In this document: positions 30,651 to 41,231 of the stretch, piece by piece | Layout: every line of letters starts with the position of its first letter | How positions within the stretch are numbered: the stretch's first letter is position 1 | NCBI RefSeq assembly: GCF_028640845.1 | Contig: NC_080543.1 | Span: forward strand, 3,053,959-3,117,958 | Length of the DNA stretch: 64,000 nucleotides | Origin: Ahaetulla prasina | Lineage: Eukaryota > Chordata > Lepidosauria > Squamata > Colubridae | Reading direction: 5' to 3' | The notes under the pieces: generated by a model | Told to the model about the DNA's origin: nothing | Database searches by the model: none | Seen by the model: the letters and a program-made list of their open reading frames with translations, nothing else | Made by a program: the position numbers and the translations under genes

Positions 30651-30856
30651 TTGTGACTGGTTTTCACACTTACGACCGTTGCCCACGGTCACGTGATCAA
30701 AATTCAGAGGCTTGGCAGCTGGATCATATTTGTGACGGTTGCTCTGTGCTGGATTCATGTGACCTTTTGTGACCTTCCAATAAGCAAAGACAATGGGGGA
30801 AGCTGGATCCGCTTAATGACGTAATTATTAGTTTGCAACGGTCAGATGGCCTAGAC

Positions 30857-31088
30857 CAGGGGTACTTTAAGACTTGTGGACTTCAACTCCCAGAATATCT
30901 CAGCCAGCAAAGCTTAAAGTAGTCTTAAAGTAGTCCAACACTGGAAATTTTTAAGAAAATGTTGGATAACCATCTGACTGAGATGGTGTAGGGTTTCCTG
31001 CCTGGGCAGGGGGTTGGACTAGAAGGCCTCCAAGGTCCCTTCCAACTCTGTTGTTATATTATATTATAGTCAACGTTGGAGACTCCTG
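30857..31088. mobile_element. Family B hAT MITE split by a CR1 end
   Basis: A perfect 8 bp duplication, GCCTAGAC, lies at 30849-30856 and 31089-31096. The element's inner part is replaced by a plus-strand CR1 3' end at about 30932-31072. The right tip reads ttggagactcctg. Confidence 0.88.
30932..31072 (+). mobile_element. CR1 3' end inserted in a family B MITE
   Basis: It carries the last CR1 codons (ccaacactggaaatttttaag), the stop, and the tail ctagaaggcctccaaggtcc ending in a TTATATTATATTATA run. AGTC occurs at both borders. Confidence 0.85.
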
Positions 31089-31099
31089 GCCTAGACATT

Positions 31100-31744
31100 G
31101 GAATTTATTTGAACATGGATCTTTCTAACATTTGTATTTTACTGGGTTTTTTTTTTTAACCTTGGGGTAAAAGTTAATATATATTGCTAGTCTATGAATG
31201 ATATGCGTACAATCCATCCATCCATCCATCCATCCAATTCTTTTGCAATACTTGCGAGAATATAAACTACGAGACGCTGAATATTTACAATATAGTTTTT
31301 TTTCCTGTCGGAGGAGGGAAAGAGTTGGGGGATGGGAGTAGAAAAGGCCAAGATTGATTTTGTGTATGTTTGAGATTTATTAAAATGTCAGCGAGTCAAG
31401 ATAATTCAATGGTCTTGTCTGCACGGTAAACCCGCAGTAAATTGACTTTGTGTGCAAAAAAAATCCCTGCCGCGTGAGGGTTGATGAAAAGCTGCTGCCT
31501 CGCGCTTCAAAATGTCCTTTTCTTAAGATGGAAGAAATGCTACGTAGCCACAGGGATAATAAAACGATTTAAGATTCTCCTCCCCGATGTATGTATGTGT
31601 GCCTAAGTATATTACCCATGTCACGTGGCTATATTACTTTTTATCCTTCTCATCTGTTCCACTACCTTCTCTATTGCTTTCATTATTATGATTATTATCC
31701 TTTGTTATTATGATTATATCACTTCGTTGGTTGTTTGTACGCCG
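31100..31744. other. Unique sequence with short simple repeats
   Basis: It includes (CATC)n at 31207-31236. No transposon ends or exon were recognised. A repeat-free block at 31370-31560 could be regulatory. Confidence 0.4.
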
Positions 31745-31830
31745 AGAGCTTCTGCATGGGAGACAAATTCCTTGTGTGTCCAATCACACATGGCCAATAA
31801 AATATTCTGTTTTGTTCTGTTCTGTTATCT
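31745..31830 (+). mobile_element. Rex1/L2-like LINE 3' tail
   Basis: gagacaaattccttgtgtgt ccaatcacacatggccaataaaa runs into ATTCTGTTTTGTTCTGTTCTG. It is the plus-strand counterpart of the tails at 3361, 6977 and 14500. Confidence 0.8.
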
Positions 31831-31838
31831 AGTTTATA

Positions 31839-31977
31839 CCCTGTTTCCCCCCAAAATAAGACATCCCCTGATAATAAACCCAATCAGGCTTTTGAGCGCA
31901 TGGCAATAAGGCCAAGCACTTATTTCAGGGTTCAAAAAAATAAATAAAAAATAAGGTTCTTATTTTTGGGGAAACAC
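31839..31977. mobile_element. MITE with TGTTTCCCC..GGGGAAACA ends
   Basis: Inverted termini CTGTTTCCCCCCAAAATAAG and CTTATTTTTGGGGAAACA surround AT-rich sequence. The superfamily is unclear. Confidence 0.7.
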
Positions 31978-31979
31978 GA

Positions 31980-32600
31980 TATTCTGTTCTCTTCTATAAT
32001 CTATTCTATCCTATTCTATATTCTACATTCTATAATATATTCTATTCCCTATTCCCTATTCTACATTCTTCTATATTCTGTTCCATAATCCATTCTATTC
32101 TATATTCTACATACTACATATTGTTCTATAATCTATTCTATTCCCTATTCTATATTCTACCTTCTATATTCGATAATATAGTCTATTTCCTATTCTATAT
32201 TCTACATTATTCTATATCAGTGATGGCTAACCTTTTTGCCATCGCGTGCCAGGAGGGGGCGGGGGCGGGGAGGGCATATGCGCGCCTGCCCACATCCATA
32301 ATTCTATGCATCCCGCCCCTGCGCATGGGACCGGAAGTTGGCAAACAGGCCGTTCTCGGCCTCCGGGGTGGGTGGGAAAGGCCGTTTCGCCCTCCCCAGA
32401 CTCATAGTGAGGCTCTGGAGCCAAGTGAGAGAGAAAAGGCCCTCCGGAGGCAGGAACAGCCTTAGATTCGCAATCATGGTTCTGTATTTTACATTCTACA
32501 TTCTGTTATCCCGTCCTGTCCTGTCCTGAATTCGATCCTGTCCTGTCCTGTCCTGTCCTATTCCCTATTCTACATTCCACAGTCTATATTCTGTTCTGCA
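31980..32600. repeat. Long degenerate ATTCT pentamer tract
   Basis: ttctattc, ctatattctac and ctattccctattc units continue from the LINE tail for roughly 375 bp in total, split by a hAT fragment at 32216-32465, with a CCTGT pentamer run near 32515-32562. It looks like a pentamer array seeded by the LINE end at 31830. Confidence 0.8.
32216..32465. mobile_element. hAT fragment (CAGTGATGGCTAACC type)
   Basis: The left end cagtgatggctaaccttttt gcc and the segment cctccccagactcatag...gaggctctggagcca match the hAT at 46469-47522. The right terminus is missing. Confidence 0.75.
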
Positions 32601-33450
32601 ACCTATATGTATGAGTTGACGTTCAGATATCTTAAAAAGCTGCTGATTTTTAGGAAGACCGTTCCATACATACCCCTTTGCTCTCAGTTTGCAAATCATG
32701 TTTCTTAACAATAACATGTTTTTTAAAAACCATCCTCACGGCACGAACGTTGCTCTGCTTTGTGAAGCTGCGTTTGTGGGTTGCGACAGCTACTCCGCCT
32801 TCAAGAGCGTGGAATTATTTTTACCGTGCTAATGAGGCCGGCTTCTCGGTGGCTGCCTTCCTCCCAAGTTCACTCGCTTTGTGTGTGTGTGTGTGTGTGG
32901 TGCTGTTTTGCATTTTTATACTGCTGGAAATCAGATCCGTCGGTTGCCCTGCTCGGAATTGTCGCCCATTTGCGCCGAACATCTAAAAAAAACCTTGCAT
33001 TGGACGTAAAATAAATTGCATTTCCAGCTGCGTGCATCTTCTGTTCCTCTCAGTGCCGACGGAGTTAGGCTGCTATCCTTTTCTTCTTGCATGGAATATT
33101 TTTTTTTTAAATTTTCCCTTAAATATCTTTTTCATCCCCTCCTCAAGGACCAGCCTGCTGTTCCTTGAGGTTGTGAATTTTTTAGCCAGACATCTTCTGT
33201 GGGAAAAGTACACATCTCGCAGTCTGCCAAGGACCGACGCCTGCAAAGGATTTAATTAAAATAGAAAACCGGGGTTTCCTTCCCCCCCCTTCCAAAAAAA
33301 AAAAAATACACCGGTAAAAATAGCATTCTCCGAATTCAGGCGCTAGGTCATTATATACTGCAAACATTATTCAAGTAAGCAGTGTTTACCAGGCCCCGCT
33401 CACACCACTGTGTTTGTGGGTTTTCTTAAAATGCAATTTCTCCCTATAAA
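32601..33450. other. Unique sequence
   Basis: Short (GT)n at 32880-32899. No recognised transposon or exon. Repeat-free over about 800 bp. Confidence 0.4.
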
Positions 33451-33451
33451 C

Positions 33452-33588
33452 CAGGGGTCTCCAAACTTAGGTCACTTTAAGACTTGTGGACTTCAACTCC
33501 CAGAATTGAATGAATAATTCAATTATTCATTAGTTGAATAGTAGTTGAAGTCCACAAGTCTTAAAGTGGCCAAGGTTGGAGACCCCTG
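33452..33588. mobile_element. Family B MITE with an altered centre
   Basis: CAGGGGTCTCCAAACTTAGG ... CCAAGGTTGGAGACCCCTG, with a 6/8 matching duplication (CTATAAAC/CTATATAA). The loop is replaced by an AT-rich ttcaattattcattag segment. Confidence 0.82.
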
Positions 33589-33724
33589 CTATATAAAGCA
33601 AGCCTCTCATTTCAAATCGGGACCTGCACACGGTGCAGAATGCGCACACCGGGTAGGCCTGTGTTGCGAGGCTAATGGCCTCTTTCTGGTATGTAGGAAA
33701 ACCACCTCTTGTCATTTCGAAAGG

Positions 33725-33795
33725 GGAAAAACCAGAAAGTCCAGTTGAAAAAACACTTTAGGGACAACCGAATGACCGGACAATCTCCGTAGACT
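33725..33795 (+). repeat. Family D fragment
   Basis: gaaaaaccagaaagtccagt ... cactttagggacaaccgaatgaccggacaatctccgtagac is the 3' part of family D. Confidence 0.6.
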
Positions 33796-33879
33796 TGCCA
33801 TTTCTTGTGCTCCTTTCCCGAACTCTTATATTAACGGTGCTTATAAATAAATGCACAGGTACCGTATATGTGGTACCTT

Positions 33880-34565
33880 GCTCAATAGTAGAACCTGTGA
33901 GAGGGATCTTGGGAGTCCTGGTGGATAACCATTTAGATAGGAGCCAGCAGTGTGCAGCAGCTGCCAAAAAAGCCAACACAGTTCTGGGCTGCATAAACAG
34001 AGGGATAGAATCAAGATCACGTGAAATGTTAATACCACTTTATAAGGCCTTGGTAAGGCCACACTTGGAATATTGCATCCAGTTTTGGTCGCCACGATGT
34101 AAAAAAGATGCTGAGACTCTAGAAAGAGTGCAGAGAAGAGCAACAAAGATGATTAGGGGACTGGAGGCTAAAACATATGAAGAACGGTTGCAGGAACTGG
34201 GTATCTCTAGTTTAATGAAAAGAAGGACTAGGGGAGACATGATAGCTGTGTTCCAATATCTCAGGGGTTGCCACAAAGAAGAGGGAGTCAAGCTATTCTC
34301 CAAAGCACCTGAGGGTAAAACAAGAAGCAATGGGTGGAAACTGATCAAGGAGAGAAGCAACTTAGAACTAAGGAGAAATTTCCTGACAGTTAGAACAATT
34401 AATAAGTGGAATGACTTGCCTGCAGAAGTTGTGAATGCTCCAGCACTGGAAATTGTTAAGAAAATGTTGGATAACCATCTGACTGAAACGGTGTAGGGTT
34501 TCCTGCCTGGGCAGGGGGTTGGACTAGAAGGCCTCCAAGGTCCCTTCCAACTTTGTTGTTATATT
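33880..34565 (+). mobile_element. CR1 LINE 3' end, open frame retained
   Basis: This is the best CR1 copy in the window. An uninterrupted frame to 34496 encodes the reverse-transcriptase C-terminal region ([79 protein letters not shown]) and stops at gtgtag. The tail ctagaaggcctccaaggtcc and a TTATATTATATTATTATA run follow. The catalytic palm and the endonuclease are lost through 5' truncation. The frame begins upstream in non-CR1 sequence, so the methionine at 33795 is irrelevant. Confidence 0.9.
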
Positions 34566-34784
34566 ATATTATTATATTATATTATAAATAAATAAAACGG
34601 AATAGCATAACGTAGATGCAAAGGTTTAATCGCTGAACACAGAATACAGATACCGGTACTTTAAGCCGGTGTGATGCTAAGGCAACTGTGTAAATAAGAC
34701 AGCAAATCTATCGTGGCCCACCAAGTCATTTTTCCTGTTGGTTATTTGGGAAGGAAACCAATTCGCTCCTGGTTTTTCAAACTT

Positions 34785-35240
34785 CTTCTTTTTTTCTTTG
34801 AAGACGTTTCGCTTCTTATCGGGGAAGCTTCTTCAGCTCTGATAGGATGGTGGGGAAGGGAAGGATTGATGCTCCTTGCAGACAGCTGGTCATTTGCATC
34901 CTTTGAGAGGGTCCTTGACGCCACTTGGAGGTTTGTTTGTGGGTCACCTGAGTGGTGCAAATAGGAGTGGAGCCTTCTTGGCTGTAGGATATTTTCTTCA
35001 CTGTTAGCTCCACACCCATTTGCACCACTCAGGTGAGACCCTGAGGACACAGGTAAACCTCCAAGTGGCCTCAAGGACCCTCTCAAAGGATGCAAATGAC
35101 CAGCCGTCTGCAAGGAGCATCAATCCTTCCTTTCCCCACCATCCAGTCAGAGTTGAAGAAGCTTCTTGGATGAGAAGCGAAACCTCTTCAAAGAAAAACC
35201 AAAAAGTCCAGTCGCCTCTTGAAAAAAAAAAGCACTTTTG
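34785..35240. repeat. Family D large inverted repeat
   Basis: A minus-oriented family D copy (about 34785-34965) and a plus-oriented one (about 35020-35240) face each other with arms of about 200 bp. The centre contains a unique ~55 bp segment (gtggagccttcttggctgta ... ttagctccacaccc). Transcribed, it would form a long hairpin. Confidence 0.8.
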
Positions 35241-35302
35241 GGACAAGAAACGGCAAGATAAAGAAATTAAAGGAATGGAAATAGGGCTGGAACAAGGGTA
35301 GA

Positions 35303-35621
35303 GCTAGTCCTTGACTTAAACAGCTCGTTTAGTGACTGTTCAAAAGTAAGTCACTGAGAAAAGTGACCGTTTTTCACGCTTAATGGCTGTTTGCAGCGTC
35401 CCCCTGGTCACGTGATCAATATTCGGACGCTCGCCAGCTGACCCATATTTATGACGGTCGCAGTGTCCCCGGGGTCACGTGATCCCCTTTGGCGACCTCC
35501 TGACGACCAAAGTTAGTGGGCAAGCCAGATTCACTTTTAACGACCGCGATACTAATTTAACAACTGCAGCAACCGACAGAAACGTTGGGCTCAATCGTGG
35601 TCACAAGTCGAGGACTACCTG
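35303..35621 (-). mobile_element. Family A MITE
   Basis: The reverse orientation starts tagtccttgacttaaacagc and ends caagtcgaggactacctg. The interior is in order, with phrases such as gtcacgtgatcaatattcgg. Confidence 0.8.
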
Positions 35622-35837
35622 TGTGCAACATTACATTGTGGCAAATAGTTCACCGCCTGGTTGCGTTGCTCTGTTGTAACACAAAACGCTTTCTTGGGAG
35701 GAAAAAAAAATTAGAAAGCCTCGGTTGATAACACTTTTATCTTATTGTTCAGCCGGAAGTTTAGATTGGATTTGGCATTTTTAGCCGCCTCTCGAGGACC
35801 CGGGAGAGCCAGATGTGGATGTTTGATGGTAAATAGA
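35622..35837. other. Unique sequence
   Basis: No recognised repeat. It leads directly into the minisatellite. Confidence 0.4.
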
Positions 35838-36061
35838 GATATCGTCACAAGATGTAAGCTGTTTGGAGTTAAAGCTGCCTTCCGCAATTGACTGATATCG
35901 TCACAAGATGTAAGCTGTTTGGAGTTAAAGCTGCCTTCCGCAATTGACTGATATCGTCACAAGATGTAAGCTGTTTGGAGTTAAAGCTGCCTTCCGCAAT
36001 TGACTGATATCGTCACAAGATGTAAGCTGTTTGGAGTTAAAGCTGCCTTCTGCAATTGACT
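35838..36061. repeat. Minisatellite, 4 x 56 bp
   Basis: Four direct copies of a 56 bp unit starting gatatcgtcacaagatgtaa and ending ccgcaattgact. The first three are identical and the fourth has one C to T change. The unit shows no relation to any transposon here. Confidence 0.95.
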
Positions 36062-36344
36062 GACGGGGATTTTGTCAATGCCGACGTTGTTCAAGGGATG
36101 TTCCAAATGTTCTGGGATTGCACACAAGGGCGCCTATGGCTGTTGGTGCTACCGTTGCTTTCTTTCACCCGAGTGCTTCTGTTTCTATTTGCAGGTTTTT
36201 GTATTATGTGTCTCCTCGTACTGCCGCATCCACCATCCAGATTTTTGGGTATTTCTTATCAACAGTTGTTAAGTTTGGGGGCCTTAGGCGCAGAGATGCC
36301 TGTCCGAATTCTAAATCCCCAGATCAGTTCTTTATTTTGGGTCC

Positions 36345-36605
36345 TTGAGTGGCTCAGACTGCTAAGACAGTCTGTTATTAACAGCAGCTGCTTGCAATTA
36401 CTGCAGGTTCAAGTCCCACCAGGCCCAAGGTTGACTCAGCCTTCCATCCTTTATAAGGTAGGTAAAATGAGGACCCAGATTGTTGGGGGCAATAAGTTGA
36501 CTTTGTATATAAATATACAAATAGGATGAAGACTATTGCTTGACATAGTGTAAGCCGCCCTGAATCTTCGGAGAAGGGCGGGATATAAATGCAAATTAAA
36601 AAAAA
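36345..36605 (+). mobile_element. tRNA-derived SINE
   Basis: A-box-like gtggctcagactgctaagac, B-box-like ctgcaggttcaagtcccacc, body, and tail aagccgccctgaatcttcgg with an A/T-rich end. It is the plus-strand counterpart of 24903-25166. Confidence 0.85.
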
Positions 36606-36639
36606 AATTTTTTTTCCATTCCTTTTTCTATTTTATGGT

Positions 36640-37424
36640 CCGACCGGTTCTTGCTTGCAGGCAAACGATAATTCTTGCCGCTCTTCCAATGCACCGTCGT
36701 TGCTATTTTTCTCACCGTTGAATTTGTTTGCCGACACTCATTTAAACGAGCAAAACAAGATTTCCTACCCATTAGCCCTCCAGTTATTTTCTTTCCTCCT
36801 CTCCGTTCCTTACAGTTGCAATTTTGAGAACAGTTTGGAAAAATATTGACGCGTCCTTCCGAAATATTCTTCGGCTATCCTAGCAGGCCGTAAAATGGCA
36901 GCCAATAATAGCTGCCTGGAGTGACAGATGGATGCTGCGAATGGCAGCCTCTGTTTTCAAATATAAAATCAACGTTTTATCGTCCGTTGGTAAATAGATG
37001 TTTTCTGTTCGAAGCCACTGAAAATCTGCGCGAATGTAAACAATGGCTGATATCGACTTCACGTGATTTCAAATCATATTTCTCCCCCCCCCGATCACGA
37101 AAGGTATTTAATTAAAGGAACGGTGATCTTTGAAAGTGAAAATTGCTGATTTTTATATTACTAAGGAGTTTCTAAGGGGTTTCTTTTAACACCGACAAAG
37201 AGAAAGGCAGAAGCTTTGTAGTTAGGGTACAAAAAGGGACGTGGAAAATAATTGGGTCTCAAGGGGGGCAAAATGGGGAAAAAGATTTGTCTATAAAACG
37301 TGTCTGCTTTGAAAAAATTTGGGCTAGAAAGGGCTATAAATTTAGCGGGGGGGGGGGGGGGGAAACAGAATGAAGAAAATTTTAACTACCTGCCTGTCCT
37401 CATTCAGCCAACCCTGAGAGCGAG
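36640..37424. other. Unique sequence, candidate conserved noncoding element
   Basis: 36870-37080 is repeat-free with a FOX/SOX-like cluster (tgtaaacaatggctg near 37036) and tcacgtga near 37058. A G run of about 16 lies at 37347-37362. There is no exon evidence. Confidence 0.3.
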
Positions 37425-38300
37425 TTTGGTCCAGTGGTTAAGGAACCAGGCTAGAAACTGGGAGATGGTGAGTTCTAGTTCTGCCTTAGGCATAAAAGCC
37501 AGCTGGGTGACTGCGGGCAAATCATTAGGAGATGGTGAGTTCTAGTTTCACCTTAGGCATAAAAGCCAGCTGGGTGACTGCGGGCAAATCATTAGGAGAT
37601 GGTGAGTTCTAGCTTCACCTTAGGCATAAAAGCCAGCTGGGTGACTGCGGGCAAATCATTAGGAGATGGTGAGTTCTAGTTTCACCTTAGGCATAAAAGC
37701 CAGCTGGGTGACTGCGGGCAAATCATTAGGAGATGGTGAGTTCTAGTTTCACCTTAGGCATAAAAGCCAGCTGGGTGACTGCGGGCAAATCACTAGGAGA
37801 TGGTGAGTTCTAGTTTCACCTTAGGCATGAAAGCCGGCTGGGTGACTTTGGGCCAACCACCAGGAGACTGTGAGTTCTAGTTCTGCCTTAGGCATAAAAG
37901 CCAGCTGGGTGACTGCGGGCAAATCATTAGGAGATGGTGAGTTCTAGTTTCACCTTAGGCATGAAAACCGGCTGGGTGACTTTGGGCTAACCACCAGGAG
38001 ACTGTGAGTTCTAGTTCTGCCTTAGGCATAAAAGCCAGCTGGGTGACTGCGGGCAAATCATTAGGAGATGGTGAGTTCTAGTTTCACCTTAGGCATTAAA
38101 ACCAACTAGCTGACTGTGGGTGGCAAATCATTAGGAGATGGTGAGTTCTAGTCCTGCCTTAGGTATGAAAGCCGGCTGAGTTACTTCTCTCTCAGCCCAG
38201 CCCGCCTCGCAGGATGGTTGTTGTGGGAATAATAAAAGGAAAATACGTTGGATATGTTTGCTGCCTCGAGTTATTTGTAAAAAAAAAAAAAAAAGGGATA
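37425..38300 (+). repeat. SINE with about tenfold amplification of its interior
   Basis: A tRNA-derived SINE head (gagtttggtccagtggttaag gaaccaggctagaaactggg, 37420-37462) and tail (ctctctcagcccagcccgcc ... gttatttgtaaaaaa, 38190-38290) are separated by about ten direct copies of the SINE interior. The unit is gatggtgagttctagtttca ... gggcaaatcattagga, 60-72 bp. Each copy contains the B-box-like gtgagttctagt. Confidence 0.85.
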
Positions 38301-38539
38301 TAAATTAATCAACCTCCCTCTGAATTAGTGTTCATTCATTTCTTTAATTCAGGGTCCTTTTTCTGCCCCAGGAGAGTCAGATCTCTTCTCTGCAAGACGG
38401 CTTTGTAAAAATGCTCCTAATTTCTGCAAAAAGGAGGCTCTCGAAAAAGAGGGTAATGCAGAAAAGGCAACCTTGGTTGGGATCTCAAGGCCCAATGACG
38501 AATGTCATTCTGTGGCTGGAGCCAGGGGTCCTTGGTGCT

Positions 38540-38695
38540 CTCTGAACCTGGGTGGTTTTCTTGCAGACGTTTCATTACCAGAATAGCTAACATCATCAGG
38601 GTTAAGTTGACCAGGACTGATGATGTTCCCTAGTTTGGGTCATTAAACCTCTGCAAGAAAACAACCCAGCTCAGAGATCATCAAGGATCCCTCAT
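38540..38695. repeat. Family C 3' motifs, inverted pair
   Basis: A minus copy (gcagacgtttcattaccagaa near 38565) faces a plus copy (ggactgatgatgttccctag ... cattaaacctctgcaagaaa, 38612-38665). Both keep the flanking ctctgaacctgg/cagagatcatc phrase. Confidence 0.6.
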
Positions 38696-38706
38696 TTCAA
38701 CCCTGA

Positions 38707-39230
38707 GCTTAAGAAAGGAAGGAAGGAAGGAAGGAAAAGGAAAGAAGGGATTGAAGGAGGGAAGAAAGAAGGGATGGAGGGGAGGAAAGAAAGAAGATGG
38801 AGGAGGGAAGGAAGAAAAAAGAAGGGAAGGGAGGTAGGGTGGAAAGGGAAAGGGAGGGTAGGAAGGAGGAAAAGGAAGGAAAGAGGAGGGAGGGAAGGAA
38901 GGAAAAAGGGAGGGAGGGAAGGAAGAAAAAGAAGGGAAGGGAGGTAGGGTGGAAAGGGGAAAGGGAGGGTAGGAAGGAGGAAAAGGAAGGAAAGAGGAGG
39001 GAGGAAGGAAGGAAAAAAGGGGAGGGAGGGAAGGGGGAAAGGGAGGGAAGGAAAGAAGGGGAGGGAGGGAAGGAAGGAAAAAGAAGGGAAGGAGGGAGGG
39101 TGGAAAGGGGGAAAGGGAGGGTGGGAAGGAGGAAAAGGAAGGAAAGAAAGAAGGAAAGAGGGAAGGGAATGAAGAAAGGAAGGAAAAGGAAAGAAGGAAG
39201 GAAGGAAGGAAGGAGAGAAGCAGCTGTCTC
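38707..39230. repeat. GGAA/GAAGG purine tract
   Basis: More than 500 bp of almost pure A/G on the plus strand, with GGAAGGAAGG runs and ~120 bp internal duplications (gaagggaagggaggtagggtgg at 38820 and 38931). The Gly/Lys/Glu/Arg-only frame here is not a gene. Confidence 0.95.
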
Positions 39231-39235
39231 CTTCC

Positions 39236-39564
39236 CTTTAAGGAGCCATTTTTGGAAGGAGTATATGTGAGGTATCCATCCAGAAAATGCCAGCCCCCCC
39301 CCCTTCCACCTTTGCAGATCAGGTCCCCTCTATTGTTTGGTCAAATGCCTGAGCACCCAACCATATAACCGAGTATTTGTGAGAACACAAAGGGGCGAAA
39401 AGGCTTTGCCCTCCGGCTCAGCGGGCATAATGGCTTCGGCTGAGCTCATCTGTTTGCTCTTCAGACCAAAGCCGGGGCCTTGCCTCCTCCTTTGTGACGC
39501 CATGTGTCCGTTTCAGACGGAAAGAGGAAAAATTAAAAATACGATCCCCCTGCAGGATTTATTT
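39236..39564. other. Unique sequence
   Basis: No recognised transposon, exon or repeat unit. Confidence 0.4.
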
Positions 39565-39835
39565 ATTTATTTATTTATTTAATCGCATTTTTATACCGCC
39601 CTATCTCCCGGGGGACTCAGGGCGGTTTACAGCTTAATAAAAACATACATATAAATACAAAATAAAACACCAATTAAAAAACTTATTAAATAAGGCCGAA
39701 TATTAAAAAATTGCGATAAAAATAATAAAACCCCATTAAAACCAAATTTAAAATTTAAAATTCTAGTCCAGTCCTGCACAAATAAATAGATGTGTCTTAA
39801 GCTCGCGGCGAAAGGATCAGGACCAAAGTCTGCAA
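39560..39835 (-). mobile_element. L2-like LINE 3' end
   Basis: (TTTA)n, accgccctatctcccggggg actcagggcggtttaca, an AT-rich body and ttaagctcgcggcgaaagg in the same order as 16968-17260. The peptide end FAASLRHIYLF on the minus strand is a frame-shifted version of the same C-terminus. Confidence 0.75.
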
Positions 39836-39948
39836 ATTTTTCCAACTCGGGGGAGGGGGGTGGTAAAATAAATAAGAGGACAGATCCTAATTGAAAAGGT
39901 CTCGGTGGCCGACTTCGTTCCAGCTCTGTTCTTCCCTGAAAAGAGATA

Positions 39949-40754
39949 CAGGTAGTCCTCGACTTACGGCCACAACGGAGCCCAAAATTTCCGTTCCTCA
40001 GTGAGACAAAATTTGTTTATTTGTTTATTTATTTATTTTGTCACACAGTATATATAAGCATAAGCATGAAGTAACTATATAATATATAAGCATATATATG
40101 AGTATAAGTATGTAATAACTATATAAATTGGATATAACGAAAGGAAACAGAAGGACAGGAACGGTAGGCACGTTTGTGCTCTTATGCACGCCCCTTACAG
40201 ACCTCTTAGGAATGGGGTGAGGTCAATAGTAGACAGTTTTTGGTTGAAGCTTTTGGGATTTTGGGAAGAGACCACAGAGTCAGGTAGTGTATTCCAAGCA
40301 TTAACAACTCTGTTACTGATGTCATATTTTCTGCAGTCAAGATTGGAGCGGTTAACATTAAGTTTAAATACAGTATATTGTTTGCTTTTGTATTATTGCA
40401 ATTGAAGCTGAAGTAGTCTTCGACAGGAAGGACATTGCAATAGATGATTCTATGAGTTAAACTCAGGTCATGTCGAAGGCGGCGTAGTTCTAAATTTTCT
40501 AAACCCAGGATTTCAAGTCTGGTGGCATAAGGTATTTTGCTGTATTTTGTTGCTCCGTTTTAAGACCGTTCCTGCCGCAGTTTTTGTTACGCGAATCAGA
40601 TTCGCTTAACGTCCGTGCGGCTAACTCAAAACACCTGCAGTGGTTCACTTTAACCGACCGTGGCCAAGAAAGGTCATAAAGCGGAGCAAAATTCGCTTCA
40701 CGGCCGTCTCGGCTTAGGAACGGAAATTTTGGGTCACATGTCAAGGACTGCCTG
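39949..40754 (+). mobile_element. Family A MITE interrupted by a LINE
   Basis: Termini CAGGTAGTCCTCGACTTACG and CATGTCAAGGACTGCCTG, with TA at 39947-39948 and 40755-40756. A minus-strand LINE end is inserted at about 40016-40555. Confidence 0.85.
40016..40555 (-). mobile_element. CR1/L3-like LINE 3' end
   Basis: On the minus strand the peptide includes NAWNTLPDSVVSSQNPKSF and ends upstream of gcgtgcataagagcacaaac. The tail is an AT-rich ATATA stretch and (AATA)n. It matches 24130-24400. The clade is not certain. Confidence 0.65.
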
Positions 40755-40756
40755 TA

Positions 40757-41231
40757 TTTAGAAATTGCCATTTAATCAAGCTTTGGAGCTTCCCCTCCTC
40801 CCCCAGGTGAGGCATTGTCGCTCTTTGGAAGGCCATACCTGTTGTGCGAGCTGAAGGTTTAAAAGCTGCTGCAGATGATTGTGATTAAATTCCCATTTTC
40901 AGACTTGCCTTATGAATGTTGTAGCTCAAAGAAGGGCTACTGTTTACTCGGGAGGCAAATGAAGACTTCAGCTTCCCTGGCAAGCTTTAATTTAAACTTT
41001 AGGCCTGGTATGTGGGGGAAACCTGCTGAAATTTAGTTCCCCGAGGGAGCCGTTCCGACGCTGAAGCCAGAGAAAGTGGAACATTAAGTCACATATGGTG
41101 GTGTCGTTTTGAAATTCTTACTTTCTTTAAGTCCTGCAGACTTGGAAGTTCCCACAGCCAAACTTCCAAATTTCTTTTCGGCTATGCAGCTTAATGGACC
41201 CAACCGGCTCCTCTGCTAGAATAATTGTCAT
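40757..41231. other. Unique sequence
   Basis: No recognised repeat or exon. Mixed composition. Confidence 0.4.

Larger units (their letters stand above)
29463..30855 (-). mobile_element. Family A fragment split by a nested LTR pair
   Basis: Minus-oriented family A sequence at 29463-29506 (attgaaaaaagtgacttgtg) continues at 30651 (ttgtgactggttttcacact). Everything in between is LTR, so the MITE is the oldest layer of a three-deep nest. Confidence 0.75.

Noticed and set aside
35838..36061. CRISPR-like array
   Set aside because: The 56 bp units are contiguous with no spacers and the genome is eukaryotic; it is a minisatellite.
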